Assembly: GCA_020746835.1 (NCBI GenBank)
Contig: JAGPNK010000016.1
Coordinates: forward strand, 744,001-808,000
Source: Stachybotrys elegans
Lineage: Eukaryota; Ascomycota; Sordariomycetes; Hypocreales; Stachybotryaceae
Length of the DNA: 64,000 nt
Reading direction: 5' to 3'
Part shown: positions 24,268 through 36,076 of the stretch, in pieces
Position numbering within the stretch: the first letter of the stretch is position 1
Layout: the number at the start of each line of letters is the position of its first letter
Made by a program: the position numbers and the translations under genes
Notes under the pieces: model-generated
Seen by the model: the letters and a program-made list of their open reading frames with translations, nothing else
Databases searched by the model: none
What the model was told of the DNA's origin: nothing

Positions 24268-25915
24268 CTTGACGGTGATGTACGAAAGGGAGAATGGGAA
24301 GGTATTGGGTAGATGAGTACCGTGGCCGAGTGTGAGGGGACCTTGGGTTAGTAGCGGGTGAGGAAACTTGAAGGAGAAATAGTTGGGAGGGGATGAAGGA
24401 TCGGGATGATTCTTTGGTGGGAGCTGGTGCTCTTTTGAGACTCGCAGCTCCTGCCTGCCGGTCAATACCTTTACCTTTACCTAAGGTCTAACCTCCCCAT
24501 GTGCCAAGATGGCAAGAGCTGTCTGGAGGGGTTCCCCGAAGGAGGGGCAGCAGCCAATGAGGGGTGCAAATGTGCGGGATAAGATCTGAGATGGAGGGGC
24601 ACACTGTATCTTTACTTCCAGTAACCCGAGTCCAGCCACCTACTCCCCGTACCTGTACCTCAGCCAAAGCGCGTCGCGCAATTGAAACACTGCAAGCGTC
24701 CATCTTATTGCCTCGAACTACCAGGCAGGGACTGGGACCTCCCACAGCGGAGCTCACCTACAAGGTACCTGGATGTACGGACCTCGAGAGCTGAGTGGAG
24801 TCATCGAACAGCACGCGTTCCCGTGGACGAGAACTACCAGGCGCATTGTGCCTTGGATGCTCACCGTCGGGACACGAGAATCAAGATTCCTATGGGGGAT
24901 CTCGGGCCTAGACGGGATCTAACGTCTAATGGTATGGGGAAACACGAGGCTATCGCGGAGAGGGTGCGGGATATTTAGGGATACTCCGAACCGTGAGAGA
25001 GCCTCGGCTCCTATTCGGTTCACGTCTAACGTCATATGACACACGCCATGACAACGAGAATCATGGTCGAAAGCTATTGTGCAGTCTAAACTATCTTGCA
25101 GCTAGGCTTGCCTGCATAGTACCGGCGCGACACGACATGAGTGAGCTTGTTTCATTGCTTGCGTTTGAAACAGAATCTGTGCCCACGGCATAGGTTTAAG
25201 GTATATATATATATGTTTGTATGTGTCTGAGTGAGAGTCTTTGACGCTAGACACGTTGTATTGTGTTATTGGGGATGCATGCTAGATTCATGCAAATGAT
25301 TCAACCTCAGCGACAGGGTCTTACACAGTAGGAGCTGAACCCTCAGTCACCAAACTGCATGCTAGATACGAAGACAGATGTCCTGTTTGATGATGACCAC
25401 AGGATGCATCCTGGGAAAGGGAAATCACCTAATTGATCTGGTCGATATATCCATCTGATAATGGCCAGGTAATCATGCTATGCTCCTCCGTGATGGGTAG
25501 TTCATGATTTTGACATGCATGATCACTCCGTATATTCTCTTCGTCGGTTGGAGCGTGCTACACGGTTAAAGTGATGATTGCCGGATGGTCCGACACGTTG
25601 GACAACATATACAGCCACGGTCGTGAGCAAGTCTTCAAAGGCACGTGTCCGTTTCACAGGGAGCGAGTTCATCAAGTTGTGATATTCGTGGGGGAGGCGT
25701 GACGTTCGAAATGCTGGCGCCGGCCAGGAAAGCAGACATGTATTCTCAGCATGTATCTGAGCTCCAAAATCCAACTCCATCCGTGACCCACAGACCTGAC
25801 CTTATGCTACGCGCCCTCGATTGTCTCCCGACGTGCGTAGGGCTACTTGTGGCCGCACACGCCTTCTTCCGCCCATGAATGAACCGTCATTTTGTTTGTC
25901 CTGTCCTCAATGCAT
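24268..25915. promoter_or_regulatory. MDH upstream region and eL28 downstream region
   Basis: This 1.65 kb region lies between two minus-strand genes. It contains a short TA repeat at 25202-25214. The sequence from 24470 to 24720 is rich in ACCT/CCAC. I see no gene, tRNA or conserved frame. Confidence 0.35.
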
Positions 25916-26656
25916 TTATGCCTCCTCAGCGGCCTTCTTGGCCTTGTTGCCCCTCAGCTTGGGCTCAGGGGTGGGCTTGACGGGCCTCTGGGAACGGCGG
26001 ATGGCAGAGGCACGCTCAACGGCGGCGCTGCGGAGGTCGGCACGGTAGCCAGACTTGGCAGCCTGGTTGGCGACGGTCTTGTAGGTCCTGATGGTGAAGA
26101 CATGTCAGTCGTCGTCGGCTCTTGCATCCTGCGGGCTGAACGGCCAAAACTCACTTGCGGCTGGACTTGTTGCCGCCGTGGGTCACCTTGACCAAGTTGG
26201 AGGCGGGCTTCTGGGCAGCCTCGGCCTTCTTGCTGATGACGGTGACACCGCCCTTCTCGTTGGGGACAACGCCAATAGCCTGATGACATGTAGGTTTAGT
26301 AGCTGTTCGGGGGCCGTCGCTCGTCTGCTCATTCGGGATTCCATCGTACCTTCTCGTTGACGAAACCAGCGTGCTGCGCATAGTTAGCATTTGAGTTTTA
26401 TTGGGGCGAGAATTATCCGCAGAACGGCTTCTCCTGGTGAGTTTGCGCTTACCTTGCGAGAGCTCAGGCTGGTCAGGTTGAGGGGGTCGCGCGAGAACTG
26501 GACGCCGCCATTGCGCTTGCTCTTGACGAGGAAGCTGTTGTTCTCGCCTATAGATGGCTGTCAGAACGGACATGTAGTGGTAAAAACTTCTCTGCACTTA
26601 CGGACAATCTCCCAGACGAGATCGGCGGAAATGTTGGGGAGGGTAGCGGTGGCCAT
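25916..26656 (-). CDS. RPL28: 60S ribosomal protein eL28
   Basis: Five exons (26656-26602, 26547-26453, 26373-26350, 26279-26155, 26087-25916) give 156 residues. One internal exon is only 24 bp (HAGFVNEK). The protein starts MATATLPNISADLVWEIVRE and continues NSFLVKS, FSRDPLNLTSLSSRKHAGFV, then GVTVISKK and a Lys/Arg-rich C-terminus ending KKAAEEA. This is the eL28 family (human RPL28, S. pombe rpl44). Budding yeast lacks it, where the name RPL28 means uL15. The protein sits on the solvent side of the large subunit. High intron density in the 5' half is usual for fungal ribosomal-protein genes. It is divergent from the small membrane-protein gene. Confidence 0.95.
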
Positions 26657-27132
26657 TGTGAATGATTGAACCGTGGTGTCTTGAGGCCTTCAGTTGGTGT
26701 TCGCAGCGTCAATTCCAATAAGTTGATTTTACTCGAACATTTCGTTGTGTGTGCTCGCTTAGATGCCCTGTTGTGGCTAGTGCGGGAATCCCTTATCGCA
26801 AAGCCTTATCGCTCGTGCTGTTACATAAGCCCGCGCATGAGTCAGCCCCTGCGCCACAAGTACGTACCCAAGTACCTGCTAGGCTCTTGTCGCAACCTGA
26901 AGGCATGTGCTGGGCATGCCGTGCCACCCTCGCGAAACCACGTCTCCCCATTATCTTACGGAGAACTTCGTCGCTTTCTAACAGAAGGCACAAATCCCCC
27001 ACGACGCCTGTCATGCACACACGATAGGCAAGCTCCCTCTTCAACATAACAAGATTTTGTCATCCCAACGCTACGTCCGATACCTCCCCGAGACTTCCGA
27101 CTCTGGTGCCACTCCCTTCCACTACCCTTACG
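26657..27132. promoter_or_regulatory. Divergent promoter region eL28 / small membrane protein
   Basis: This 476 bp stretch lies between divergent ATGs. It contains a close direct repeat of CTTATCGC (about 26793-26813). Its upstream role for eL28 is inferred. No RNA gene is seen. Confidence 0.35.
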
Positions 27133-27519
27133 ATGGCCTACATTCTCTTTTCCGTGTCGATTTTCTTCCTCGTCGTCGCGACAGCGCTGTTCTTCACGAG
27201 AGCGCAGTGGCGCCATCTTGTTCCCGAGGTCCACGTGCCTGGTGCCGGATACCTATACTCGCGACTGCCCGGCAGCTTCGGCGAAGACATTGAGGCTGGC
27301 CTCTCAAGCAATACTTTCGATCTTACGGGCAATGTGCAATCCGGCGACAGCCGTGCCGGTCTTGATGATGCCAGCAAAGCCCAGATTCTCAAGATCATGA
27401 AGAAGCGCCGCATGAACTTCGACCAGGCGCGCAAGATCTATATGGAGGAGCGCTTCCTGGCCAACGGCATTGGTGCTGATGGACTTCCGAGGGATCCCAA
27501 ATTCGTCAGCTTCTCATAA
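27133..27519 (+). CDS. Conserved small single-pass membrane protein of unknown function
   Basis: A single exon encodes 128 residues. A strong hydrophobic helix at residues 3-22 (ILFSVSIFFLVVATALFF) would be a signal anchor. It is followed by a soluble part with HVPGAGYLYSRLPGSFGEDIEAGLSSN and a basic helical C-terminus, KKRRMNFDQARKIYMEERF, ending GLPRDPKFVSFS. Codon use is clearly coding-like and the C-terminal motif looks conserved among filamentous ascomycetes. I do not recognise a named function. Open sequence before ATG 27133 has no ATG in frame. The protein is probably in an internal membrane with its C-terminus in the cytosol, as inferred from the positive charges after the helix. Confidence 0.75.
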   Translation: MAYILFSVSIFFLVVATALFFTRAQWRHLVPEVHVPGAGYLYSRLPGSFGEDIEAGLSSNTFDLTGNVQSGDSRAGLDDASKAQILKIMKKRRMNFDQARKIYMEERFLANGIGADGLPRDPKFVSFS

Positions 27520-28021
27520 CCATTACGGGACTCGATATCTCCTTTATCTATGTTTTCAGCGTTCAAACGTCACTGGTCATACGACTACTTTCCTTGGACT
27601 TTAGCATCGACTTTTCTCGTGCAACGCGATTGATACTGTTTCATGCTGTTCGCATGTTGCCATTTCTGTTTCACTTTCTTTTAACTCAGACCCCGCGGCG
27701 GAGAGCCCTCTCCATTTCCTTTATCACTACTGGAGTTTGGATAAGCAATGCTTTGCGTTCACTTTTGATGGTTCCTCTCGATCGGCGATACGGAACGGGA
27801 GATAATTACAGCATTAGATACTATGTACTCTTTATAAATGCACCCTGCTATTCACTGCTGCTGCAGCTTTTCATCGTTCTTCGATCGTCTAATCTCTGTT
27901 TAAATCTTGAGCCCCATGCTGTAGGTCAAGGACAAGGTGGTGGCTGTTGTGCTCCAGCCGTCGTAGTATTGATACATGAATTGAATACGTGGCCGTGATG
28001 TAGATGATGGCTCCGACACGC
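27520..28021. other. Convergent 3' region small membrane protein / ERG3
   Basis: This 502 bp stretch is AT-rich and T-rich on the + strand and looks like two facing 3' untranslated regions. A 134-codon non-ATG frame inside it (27594-27998) has no recognisable family. Confidence 0.35.
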
Positions 28022-29143
28022 CTATTTCGACTTCTTGGATTCATGTTGGGGACGGTACGTACGGTCGTCGGTCCCTTCGATCTCTTTGACGAAGTCGTCC
28101 ACTTGCTTCGACTCAGCCCTCCACGTTTTTTGTGACATCTTAATGTCCCTCTCAAACATCCAGGCTTCGGGTTTCCTATATGTACCGCCCAAGCGGTCGA
28201 AGCCAGTGAAGAACTGGCCATAGTTGACCTCGAAGCGCGAGTGGTGCAGTGAATGACAAGCGGCACCATTAATGACCGGGTTGTCTGTTAGATACTCTCC
28301 ATCGTGAATCATGATGGACCAAAAATTGACGAAGACAAAAAGAACAATGTAGGCAATCTTGGACAAAGGGAACAAGAATGGGAACAGGTGATAGGGAGCA
28401 GATTGTGCAAATCCATCGAGAGGATGGAAGGCATGGCTGGCGAAAGGCGTAGGCATGATCCATTTGTGATGAAGCTTGTGGAGTGCCTTGTAGATTGATG
28501 GGTGATGCAAGCCACGGTGAACCCAATAGATGCAGAAATCGGTAAACAGTAGGAAGAATGGAAACTGGGCGATATCGTACCAGAACCCAGGGCCATCTTC
28601 GGTGGCATCATAAAGCTTGCTGTGCCCACGAACTTCTATCCAGAAAATAGGGGCCGTGATCATGGCAATGACTGGGAGAGCCTTCATTGTCGAGATGATT
28701 TCTAATGGGATCTGGTTCTTGACGAACTTTGGATGGTTCAACGTGCGCTTATCGAAGATTAAGACGTATGACAACGTCGCAAAGACGAAGTAAACGACCA
28801 GGCCAAAGATCCTGTTATATATGCCGTGTAAGATACTGTTCTCGGAGCGGATGCTCGCCACGATTACAAAGATGTATAGCAATAGGGTAACGCACCATGT
28901 TATAAGGAACAGTGTGATCAACTGACGGACTGGGTTGTGGCGAGGCCATGCACTCAGGTATGCCGCTTCAGTCGGCTCGAGGTAAAGATAATGCGTGGCG
29001 GGCTCGTAATGCCATGCTGGGGGGCTTTCGGTGGACAGATTGGCTGAGCTAGGGTAGTCGTATCCAGCAAGTTTTGACGGAATGAGAACAGCATAAGCAT
29101 GGTCCGCTATATAGTGATCTACAACCTCGAGGACGACATCCAT
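28022..29143 (-). CDS. ERG3: C-5 sterol desaturase (Erg3)
   Basis: A single uninterrupted frame encodes 373 residues. The three histidine boxes of the fatty-acid-hydroxylase superfamily are in order: HRGLHH (209-214), HKLHHK (222-227) and HSLHH (297-301). A further His-rich PTPFASHAFHPLDG precedes the third. Membrane helices lie at about 75-97, 112-132, 155-170, 190-205 and 258-280. LNHPKFVKNQIPLEI at 136-150 is typical of Erg3. The C-terminus KKSK fits a KKXX-type ER retrieval signal. Erg3 makes the C-5 double bond in ergosterol synthesis in the ER using O2 and cytochrome b5. Filamentous fungi often have two or three ERG3 paralogues, and the sequence alone does not tell which one this is. 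Confidence 0.94.
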   Translation of the reverse strand: MDVVLEVVDHYIADHAYAVLIPSKLAGYDYPSSANLSTESPPAWHYEPATHYLYLEPTEAAYLSAWPRHNPVRQLITLFLITWCVTLLLYIFVIVASIRSENSILHGIYNRIFGLVVYFVFATLSYVLIFDKRTLNHPKFVKNQIPLEIISTMKALPVIAMITAPIFWIEVRGHSKLYDATEDGPGFWYDIAQFPFFLLFTDFCIYWVHRGLHHPSIYKALHKLHHKWIMPTPFASHAFHPLDGFAQSAPYHLFPFLFPLSKIAYIVLFVFVNFWSIMIHDGEYLTDNPVINGAACHSLHHSRFEVNYGQFFTGFDRLGGTYRKPEAWMFERDIKMSQKTWRAESKQVDDFVKEIEGTDDRTYRPQHESKKSK

Positions 29144-32100
29144 GTTGAGTTGCGAAGCAGGGTGTAGGCAAACGAAGAGGTCGGGTTGCTTCCAATGAGA
29201 GGCTCAGTCGGACGAAGGGTGGCAACACCGAGTTTGTTCTTTGGTGTCCAGAGTGGCAGTTGAGGATGGAGGAGCCAGGACAGTTGAATTGAACGATATG
29301 GTTCACGGCTGATGAGGATAGCGGGCAAGGAGGGCGAGTGCCGTCTTAACGAGCACTGTTGTTATTATTCCCCCGTGTTGGGTGCAGCTTCCGGCGGGAG
29401 TAGTATTTGATACCACAGCTGGAGAATTCTATCCATTTATATACCTTCTAGCTTACCTTGCACGCAACTTGACCAGGAATACAGTGGTAGATACATACTC
29501 GGTATTTGGCCCACACGTGGATGGAGATCCAGGGGTCTCGGTCCAAGAGAAGGCCTACGGGCGACGGGAGATTGGATGACAGCTCGGGAGAGTGAGCTGG
29601 GATCATTGTTGGTGTCGAATGGCATGATGGCAGGTCATGGTTCGCAAGCCTTGGGCCCGGGTTGTTGGTGATCGAACTACCAGCCTGTATACCATTCGAG
29701 AGATATGCGGGTCGGCGTGTCTCTCATTGGGCCAGGCAGAGGATTCCCTGCAGAACCCACCGTGGTGGCCTTGGGCACTCGATTCGGCTGTCGGATCCCA
29801 TCTATCTTCTAATATCGGATGATCTCACCCCACGGCATGGGCAAGGGGCACCAAGGAAGGCATTTGGCAAGCGAACTGATTCGAGAGTGGAGTGATCACG
29901 GCCAGCCAAAGCCCGATGCGATGCGTTTGGAGCTGGTAGTGCCAGTGGTCAAATGGCTTGTGATGTCAGGTCATGGCAATTTGGTGAGATCCGTATTCGT
30001 ATTCCCTTTCGTGGGTTCACCAGTTTTCTTTATTATGGCCAAGTTGTCTTGAGAATTTCCCTGATCTGCGTCGTCACCTTCAGCCTCATCCTCATCCTCA
30101 TCATGTCCATTATATCGGATACATTTGTTTGGAGACTCACGATGCATCACGGCCTTCAACTGCCACGTCATTGTCACTATAATGTTCCACATGATACGGA
30201 TCGTACGCCTCCATACATAGGTAGGTAGGCAGGAATATGTTCGAGTAGCTGTTGGTATACTGGCACACATTCTATTCTATTGCGCACTGCATGTTCGGTG
30301 GAACAAGATTGCATCACATGGCTCCGATACATACCTAGATGAATGGTCAAACTTATGTTCGGCCGTATCTGCTAGACCACATCTTTTTCGATTGGGGTTT
30401 GTACAGGCCACGTTTCGGTCAGGACGTGCGATAATCCGACCGAGAGAGACCTTACTCTGTTCACCCAGGACATGGAATACAGTTGATGATATTATGTTTG
30501 CGTGTCTCGATCACAGACCTCCCAACAAGCTTGCGGCCGCGCGCGTAACCACGAATGTGCTGCCACAAATGTGCTTCAATCGATTGGCACCACCAGGGGT
30601 ATTGCGGCTGTAGGGTAGGCCCGCTTCTTGGCAAACCAAGGCCCTTCTCTTACGCCTCCCAATGTCAAGCAGGACAAGATAAGCAGGGTGTAACGCGTGA
30701 CCGAGTCCCCTCGATGCCGTGCAGAAGGAATTGCACTTTGTCCCATGTGACACAGGACAAACGCGTTGGTGCATGCAGATATCCGCCTACGGCGAAGCAA
30801 AGCCACAAGGTGTGACACTGGCTATTGTGGACGTTAGATACAGCGGAAAGTTACTGTACGCGTGGGGGCTGAAAAGGAAAGGAAGTCAAAAACAAAAGAG
30901 AGAAGTCTACCAATATCAAGAGGTGGTGATGAATAATTTGGTGTTGTTGTTTGTTTGGATCACTTGGGCACTAGAGGTGGCAGGACCCACAGGAAGCTAG
31001 CAGGTACTTGCCACATGCGGCGGAACGCGGGTAGCAATGGACAAGTAAGCACCTGCGTGGTGGTGTCTAGCAATGCTACATTAATGGGCGGAAGGATTTA
31101 GAACCAACTACGGTTGCTGCAATGGCAGTAAGCTTCCAAGGGGAGCCCGATACGGTTAGGAAGTAAGACCACATCGGTATGTTGTCACAAGCGGGGTGTC
31201 TTAGAAGCTGTTACCTCGCATCCTCATCTTCCACACCTTGCGCATCGCAGGTGCCTGGAAGAAGTCGAGTACCCTTTGGAGGTGAGGTGCTTGAGGTACT
31301 GTGGTGTGGGGCGCGGTCATCTTTGATGGTGGAGTGGCGCCGCATCCACCCATCTACTAGTGCACAACACACCCTTCCATCCTCCCACACCCTGGCCCCT
31401 CCTCGATGAGGCGTGCACGGACCGTGAGAACTTGAGAATGTACTCGGCCCCTGGGGTGCTACTTGTGCCTCCCGCGCAGATACTTGTCCGGGAGAACCCA
31501 CCCACACACCACGGGCCTCGCAGGATTCAGACTGCCTGATTAGACGGAAGCCAATCCCACAATTCGAAGCCCCCGAAGCCCATGACTTGGCGGCCCCAGC
31601 AAAACAGCACCCCTCCAGGCTCCATACATGCGAATAGCATCGCCAATGTTTCCCTCCCTTCCTCCAAAACAAAATGGTCCCTTGCTGCATGCTCGTCATC
31701 TCATTTTCTTTTCCCTGGCGCATCGCTTGCTCGGTTCGTCCATGGCTCGCTGCCTCGCCTCATTAGGTTTCTTACTGCCGATCATCTATCTGGCTGAACA
31801 ATAGTGCAATCGGGGGCGGGGGTGTAATCTGTCTGGACACTTCACTCGACTGGGCTTGAGACAAATGTCTCGGAGAAGTCAGATTATTTCAGCGCCACCA
31901 CCCATCGCCCGACTTGGTATTGTGCAAAAGAGGGGGGGGGAGATGGTTGGGCACAACGAGTGTGAGGAAGCCCATAAGCAGTGAAAAAGACACTGAGTGA
32001 CGTTTGGTCCATTCAAACCGACGTTTTACGTCCGCATTGAACGATGCCTTTGCCTGTCCTCATGGCATTCTTTCCTGGGTTAGGTACCCTGGGATGGATG

Positions 32101-32792
32101 CTCTTTGGTGCTCTCACGATGCCAGCAATGGCTGGTGTACCATTCTTACAACTGGGTTTTGCTTAGCGTGCGGCAGACCCCCGTGCCATGCCACCTGACC
32201 CCAATGTACTTCCAGCCCTGCGGTAGGTTACTCGTGGGTCCGGCGGTACATAGCCCTGGTATTGGGGTGTGCCTAGGCCTGCATCACTGCAGCACCAAAG
32301 CAGCCACTACAGCCAGGTGAGAAGGCCGGCAGGCGAGAAGAAGAACGCGCCTGCTCCACTGTCCCATCATCCATCCCCAGCTTCCATCCTTCCTTTCTGC
32401 TGTTTAACCTTTTTTTCTCCCTCTTCTCTCGACCTTGCCCCTTCACTTCCCTTTGGCTCCCCTCAGCCGCTCTTTCTCACCCATCACCATCTACCCAGCC
32501 AATCCATCGATCCGCTGGGCCCTCATCGACCACCAGCACCGGCCGTTATCCACGACCGCTTCGCAATTTTCCACCGGCGCCGTTTGCCCTCCTCCTTCTC
32601 GCATCCACGTCCACCCCCTAAGCCTCTCGGACAGGGCTGCTCGCATCGTCGCCAGCGAATCGAGGCGACTAACCGCCGGCTCTTCGCCCACCCGCTTCCT
32701 CAACTGCGGCTCGTTGCGACAAGTCGTCTGTGCGCCGCTTGTAGCTGCGCGACTCTTTCGCGTCATCGTGCCTCCATCAACGCTTCGCGATC
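29144..32792. promoter_or_regulatory. Large divergent regulatory region ERG3 / rco-1 (3.6 kb)
   Basis: No conserved gene could be assembled on either strand. Short repeats include a CCTCAT run at 30084-30105 and GTAGGTAGGTAGG near 30220. A G-run sits near 31931-31940. From about 32300 to 32792 the + strand is C/T-rich with no ATG that I can see, as expected for a long leader of the Tup1 homologue. The 170-codon minus-strand frame at 31211-31723 has no family resemblance and I do not call it a gene. Confidence 0.4.
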
Positions 32793-34826
32793 ATGTCCAT
32801 GTATCCTCATCGCGGCATGGGGGGTGTCCCCCCAGGCAACAGCGCTCGTCTCAATGAGCTTCTCGATCAGATCAGGGCCGAGTTCGAGAGCCAGCTTCGC
32901 CAGGCTGAGAACTTTGAGCACCAGAGTATGCCCCGTGCCACGCAGCCTCAAGCCACGCAGCCTCCTTACTGATCACATGAAATAGTTTCCGCACAAGTAA
33001 GCGAAATGCAACTGGTCCGAGAAAAGGTCTATACCATGGAGCAGACCCATATGACGCTGAAGCAAAAGTAAACATATCCCCAACCCCGCCGCACAACGCC
33101 CACGCAATCATATCCAGAGCTGCGCTGACAACTTGGGAATGGTAGATACGAGGAGGAGATTAATATGCTGCGACACCAGCTGGAAGCTCGCAAGGGCGGT
33201 CCTCAACCCGGCATCCCTGGCCCTCCCCCTCATGCTGGCCCCTCCCAGCAGCCGCCGTCAATTGCGCCCGGAGGCAATCTCTTCAGCGGTATCATGGGCG
33301 GTGGTAACCAGGCTGGCCTAGCCCCCCCTCAGCAGCATGCCCAGCCCCAGGAGCAGCAGATGGCCGGACCTCAACATCCGATTGCTGCACAGGGACCTCA
33401 AGGTCTCCCTGGCCCTCCCCCTCACCCCAGTGCCCAGCCGCCGTACCAGCCCGGCTATGCGCAAGGCCCGGTCTCTAATGGCATGGGAGGCCCTCAGCCC
33501 CCTCAGAGCACCGCATCGCCGGGACCCGGCGGGCGTCGCAACATCGGCCGCCCGCCCAACGCCGTCGGTCCCTCGACCCCTCAGGTCAACACTCCGGTTC
33601 CTTACCCGGGCACTGCTCAGTCTCCCCAAGTCAGCCACCCGACGCCTGACCACGCGTCTCGCATCGGAAACCCTCGTCCTCCCCAGGTCGGCAACTCGCT
33701 GGGTGAGCTGGAGCCGGATGCCGTGCCTCCCCACAGCAAGAAGCAGGGTGCCGACTGGTATGCCATCTTCAACCCGGGCGTGTCACGCGTCCTTGATGTC
33801 GACCTGGTGCACTCCCTGGTCCACGAAAGTGTAGTCTGTTGCGTTCGCTTCAGCCATGATGGCAAGTATGTTGCCACTGGATGCAACCGTTCAGCTCAGA
33901 TCTTCGATGTTCAGACCGGAGAGAAGGTCTGCGTCCTTGAGGACCACAACGCTACAGATATGTCTGCCGATCTCTACATTCGCAGCGTCTGCTTCAGTCC
34001 TGATGGCCGATACCTGGCGACGGGTGCTGAGGACAAGCTTATTCGAGTAAGTCGACCCGCCATGTTTGCAACTTTCTTCCACCGTCCATCTGCAGTTTTA
34101 CAGCTCAACTAACTCGTCACGTAGGTCTGGGATATCCAAAACCGAATCATTCGCAATCACTTCTCTGGCCACGACCAGGACATTTACTCTCTCGATTTCG
34201 CACGAGACGGACGCACGATCGCATCCGGTAGTGGGGACCGAACTGTCCGTCTCTGGGATATTGAGTCGGGCCAGAACACTCTCACGCTCTCGATTGAAGA
34301 TGGAGTCACGACAGTTGCCATCTCCCCCGACACCCAATATGTTGCTGCGGGTTCCCTAGATAAGAGCGTGCGAGTCTGGGACCTGCAAAGCGGAGCTCTG
34401 GTGGAGCGTCTGGAAGGACCTGATGGCCACAAGGATAGCGTGTACTCGGTCGCCTTCTCCCCTAACGGCAAGGATCTCGTCAGCGGTAGTCTGGACAGGA
34501 CCATCAAGATGTGGGAGCTGAACACCCCTCGACATGGCGGGCCAGGTGTTGGCCCTGGAACCAAGGGTGGCAAGTGTGTCAAGACGTTTGAGGGCCACCG
34601 AGACTTTGTCCTGTCGGTTGCCTTGACGCCAGATGCCAACTGGGTGCTCTCGGGATCCAAGGATCGTGGTGTGCAATTCTGGGACCCTCGCACCGGAACG
34701 ACGCAGCTCATGCTCCAGGGCCACAAGAACTCGGTCATCTCCGTGGCACCAAGCCCCCAAGGCACCTACTTTGCCACTGGCTCTGGTGACATGAAGGCGC
34801 GCATCTGGTCTTACCGACCGTACTAG
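32793..34826 (+). CDS. RCO1: Transcriptional corepressor Rco-1/TupA (Tup1 homologue)
   Basis: Four exons (32793-32925, 32986-33067, 33146-34046, 34125-34826) give 605 residues. The N-terminal Tup_N tetramerisation helix is at about 15-80 ([56 protein letters not shown]). A Pro/Gly/Gln-rich linker follows (about 80-235) and then a seven-bladed WD40 propeller. Blade signatures visible include [91 protein letters not shown] and [15 protein letters not shown]. With an Ssn6/Rcm-1-type partner the protein represses many promoters by recruiting histone deacetylases and holding nucleosomes. The length matches Neurospora RCO-1 (about 604). Confidence 0.96.
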
Positions 34827-35455
34827 AGCAGCTGGGAGGTTTGCTCTCCATACTAGATGAACGCGAAGCCTAACCGGCAGTCAGGCGGAGGCGGAGGCGT
34901 GTTGGAAGAACCTTGGATGGTTGGCGCATGGGAACAAGGGCGGAACGATTACGGTTCTATGTTATCCGACTTGGTTTTGTTCCCTCGGTAGTTTTTCTCT
35001 CTCGTATTTTCTTAATTTGCATGCAAATATCTATTGCACACAGCTTTGACCTGTCAACGGAGCACCAAGAAGGCAGACAAACAGGCACAGGAACGGATCA
35101 TGTTGCCGTGTTGTACAACCAAAGCAAGTCCAAATGTGAGTCGCCGCTTATAGCAGATAGCGATACGCATAGAAAATGAGGTGCAAAGAGTCTACCTTCT
35201 GTGTACTGTTTTACCGTGACGAGCGAGCTAACTCCACCGATCATACCGAGAGGAAAGAGGACAAGACTGACGAGACCAGTCCGGACCATTGGCATGAGAA
35301 GGCGCCTGTAACATTCAGGCTTAAGCATGCGGCATTCAATGGCCATTGCCACGACAACATCCCCCAAGTTGACTCTCTTACAAGAATAAAATCTGCACTT
35401 GAAGGTAGGATGCCTGTGGTGTGCATAAATGGTCCTTGTATACTGTTCTGGCTCC
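34827..35455. other. Convergent 3' region rco-1 / RMP1
   Basis: These 629 bp between convergent stops hold probable 3' untranslated sequence of both genes. Nothing else was seen. Confidence 0.35.
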
Positions 35456-36076
35456 TTAGGAGAGTGAGCCGAAGAGGCTGGAAAACTCGTCCTTTTTCTT
35501 GGACGAAGCCTTCTTCTGTTTCTTATCACCCTTGCCGGGCTTGGCCGATTTTGACTTGACTGCCTTTGACTTGGACGGCTTCTCTAAATCTTCTGGCCTG
35601 TCATATTTCACGACAACATCGTGACGAGAAATGGCTGTGCCACGATCCGCGTCGTGATCCTGCGTCAGCGAGGACAAGGTCACATCTGGGGTCGTGCGGG
35701 CGAGCGCATCGACAGCACGAGGTTTCTCATCCGGCAACAGAGCAGTAATCTCGGCGCTCAACCGCGCCAGAACAGAGAGCAGCAAGAGCCCGAGCGGCGC
35801 GTACTGGTTATCCGCCGTCAGCTGCGAAAAGACCAGGTAGCACTGCGGAATGGCGTGGCGAGACAGCCATCGGGAGCGCGTGAGGATGGGGTTCTCTCGT
35901 CGTGCGCGGAGATGAGGGAGAAGGTTGCGGAGGGAGCGGCGTAGGATATTGAACTGGGACCACCAGTGGGAAGTGCGGTGCTGGTTGCGGTGGCGGTGGT
36001 TGAAGGCGTCGAGAATGGGGAGCAATGGTGCAAGGGCGTCGTGGGCGGCGGCGACGGGGGGATCGTGAGGACTCAT
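35456..36076 (-). CDS. RMP1: RNase MRP protein subunit Rmp1
   Basis: A single exon encodes 206 residues. Residues 15-62 carry the family signature LLPILDAFNHRHRNQHR, SHWWSQFNILRRSLRNLLPHL. It is followed by RSRWLSRHAIPQCYLVFSQL and a hydrophobic helix near 93-106. The C-terminal 50 residues are very basic (KSKAVKSKSAKPGKGDKKQ) and end in EFSSLFGSLS. Rmp1 is the protein that distinguishes RNase MRP from RNase P and binds the MRP RNA, acting in the nucleolus in pre-rRNA A3 cleavage. The yeast protein is 201 residues, so the length agrees. The start ATG overlaps, as ATGA, the stop of an uncharacterised upstream frame (36627-36073). Confidence 0.88.
   Translation of the reverse strand: MSPHDPPVAAAHDALAPLLPILDAFNHRHRNQHRTSHWWSQFNILRRSLRNLLPHLRARRENPILTRSRWLSRHAIPQCYLVFSQLTADNQYAPLGLLLLSVLARLSAEITALLPDEKPRAVDALARTTPDVTLSSLTQDHDADRGTAISRHDVVVKYDRPEDLEKPSKSKAVKSKSAKPGKGDKKQKKASSKKKDEFSSLFGSLS

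Noticed and set aside
31211..31723. 170-codon minus-strand frame in the ERG3/rco-1 interval
   Set aside because: Low-complexity Gly/Ser/Trp-rich translation without motifs. Likely a chance frame in GC-rich DNA.
32269..32985. 238-codon frame over the start of rco-1
   Set aside because: It reads the C/T-rich leader and first exon in the wrong frame. The Tup_N frame is the coding one.
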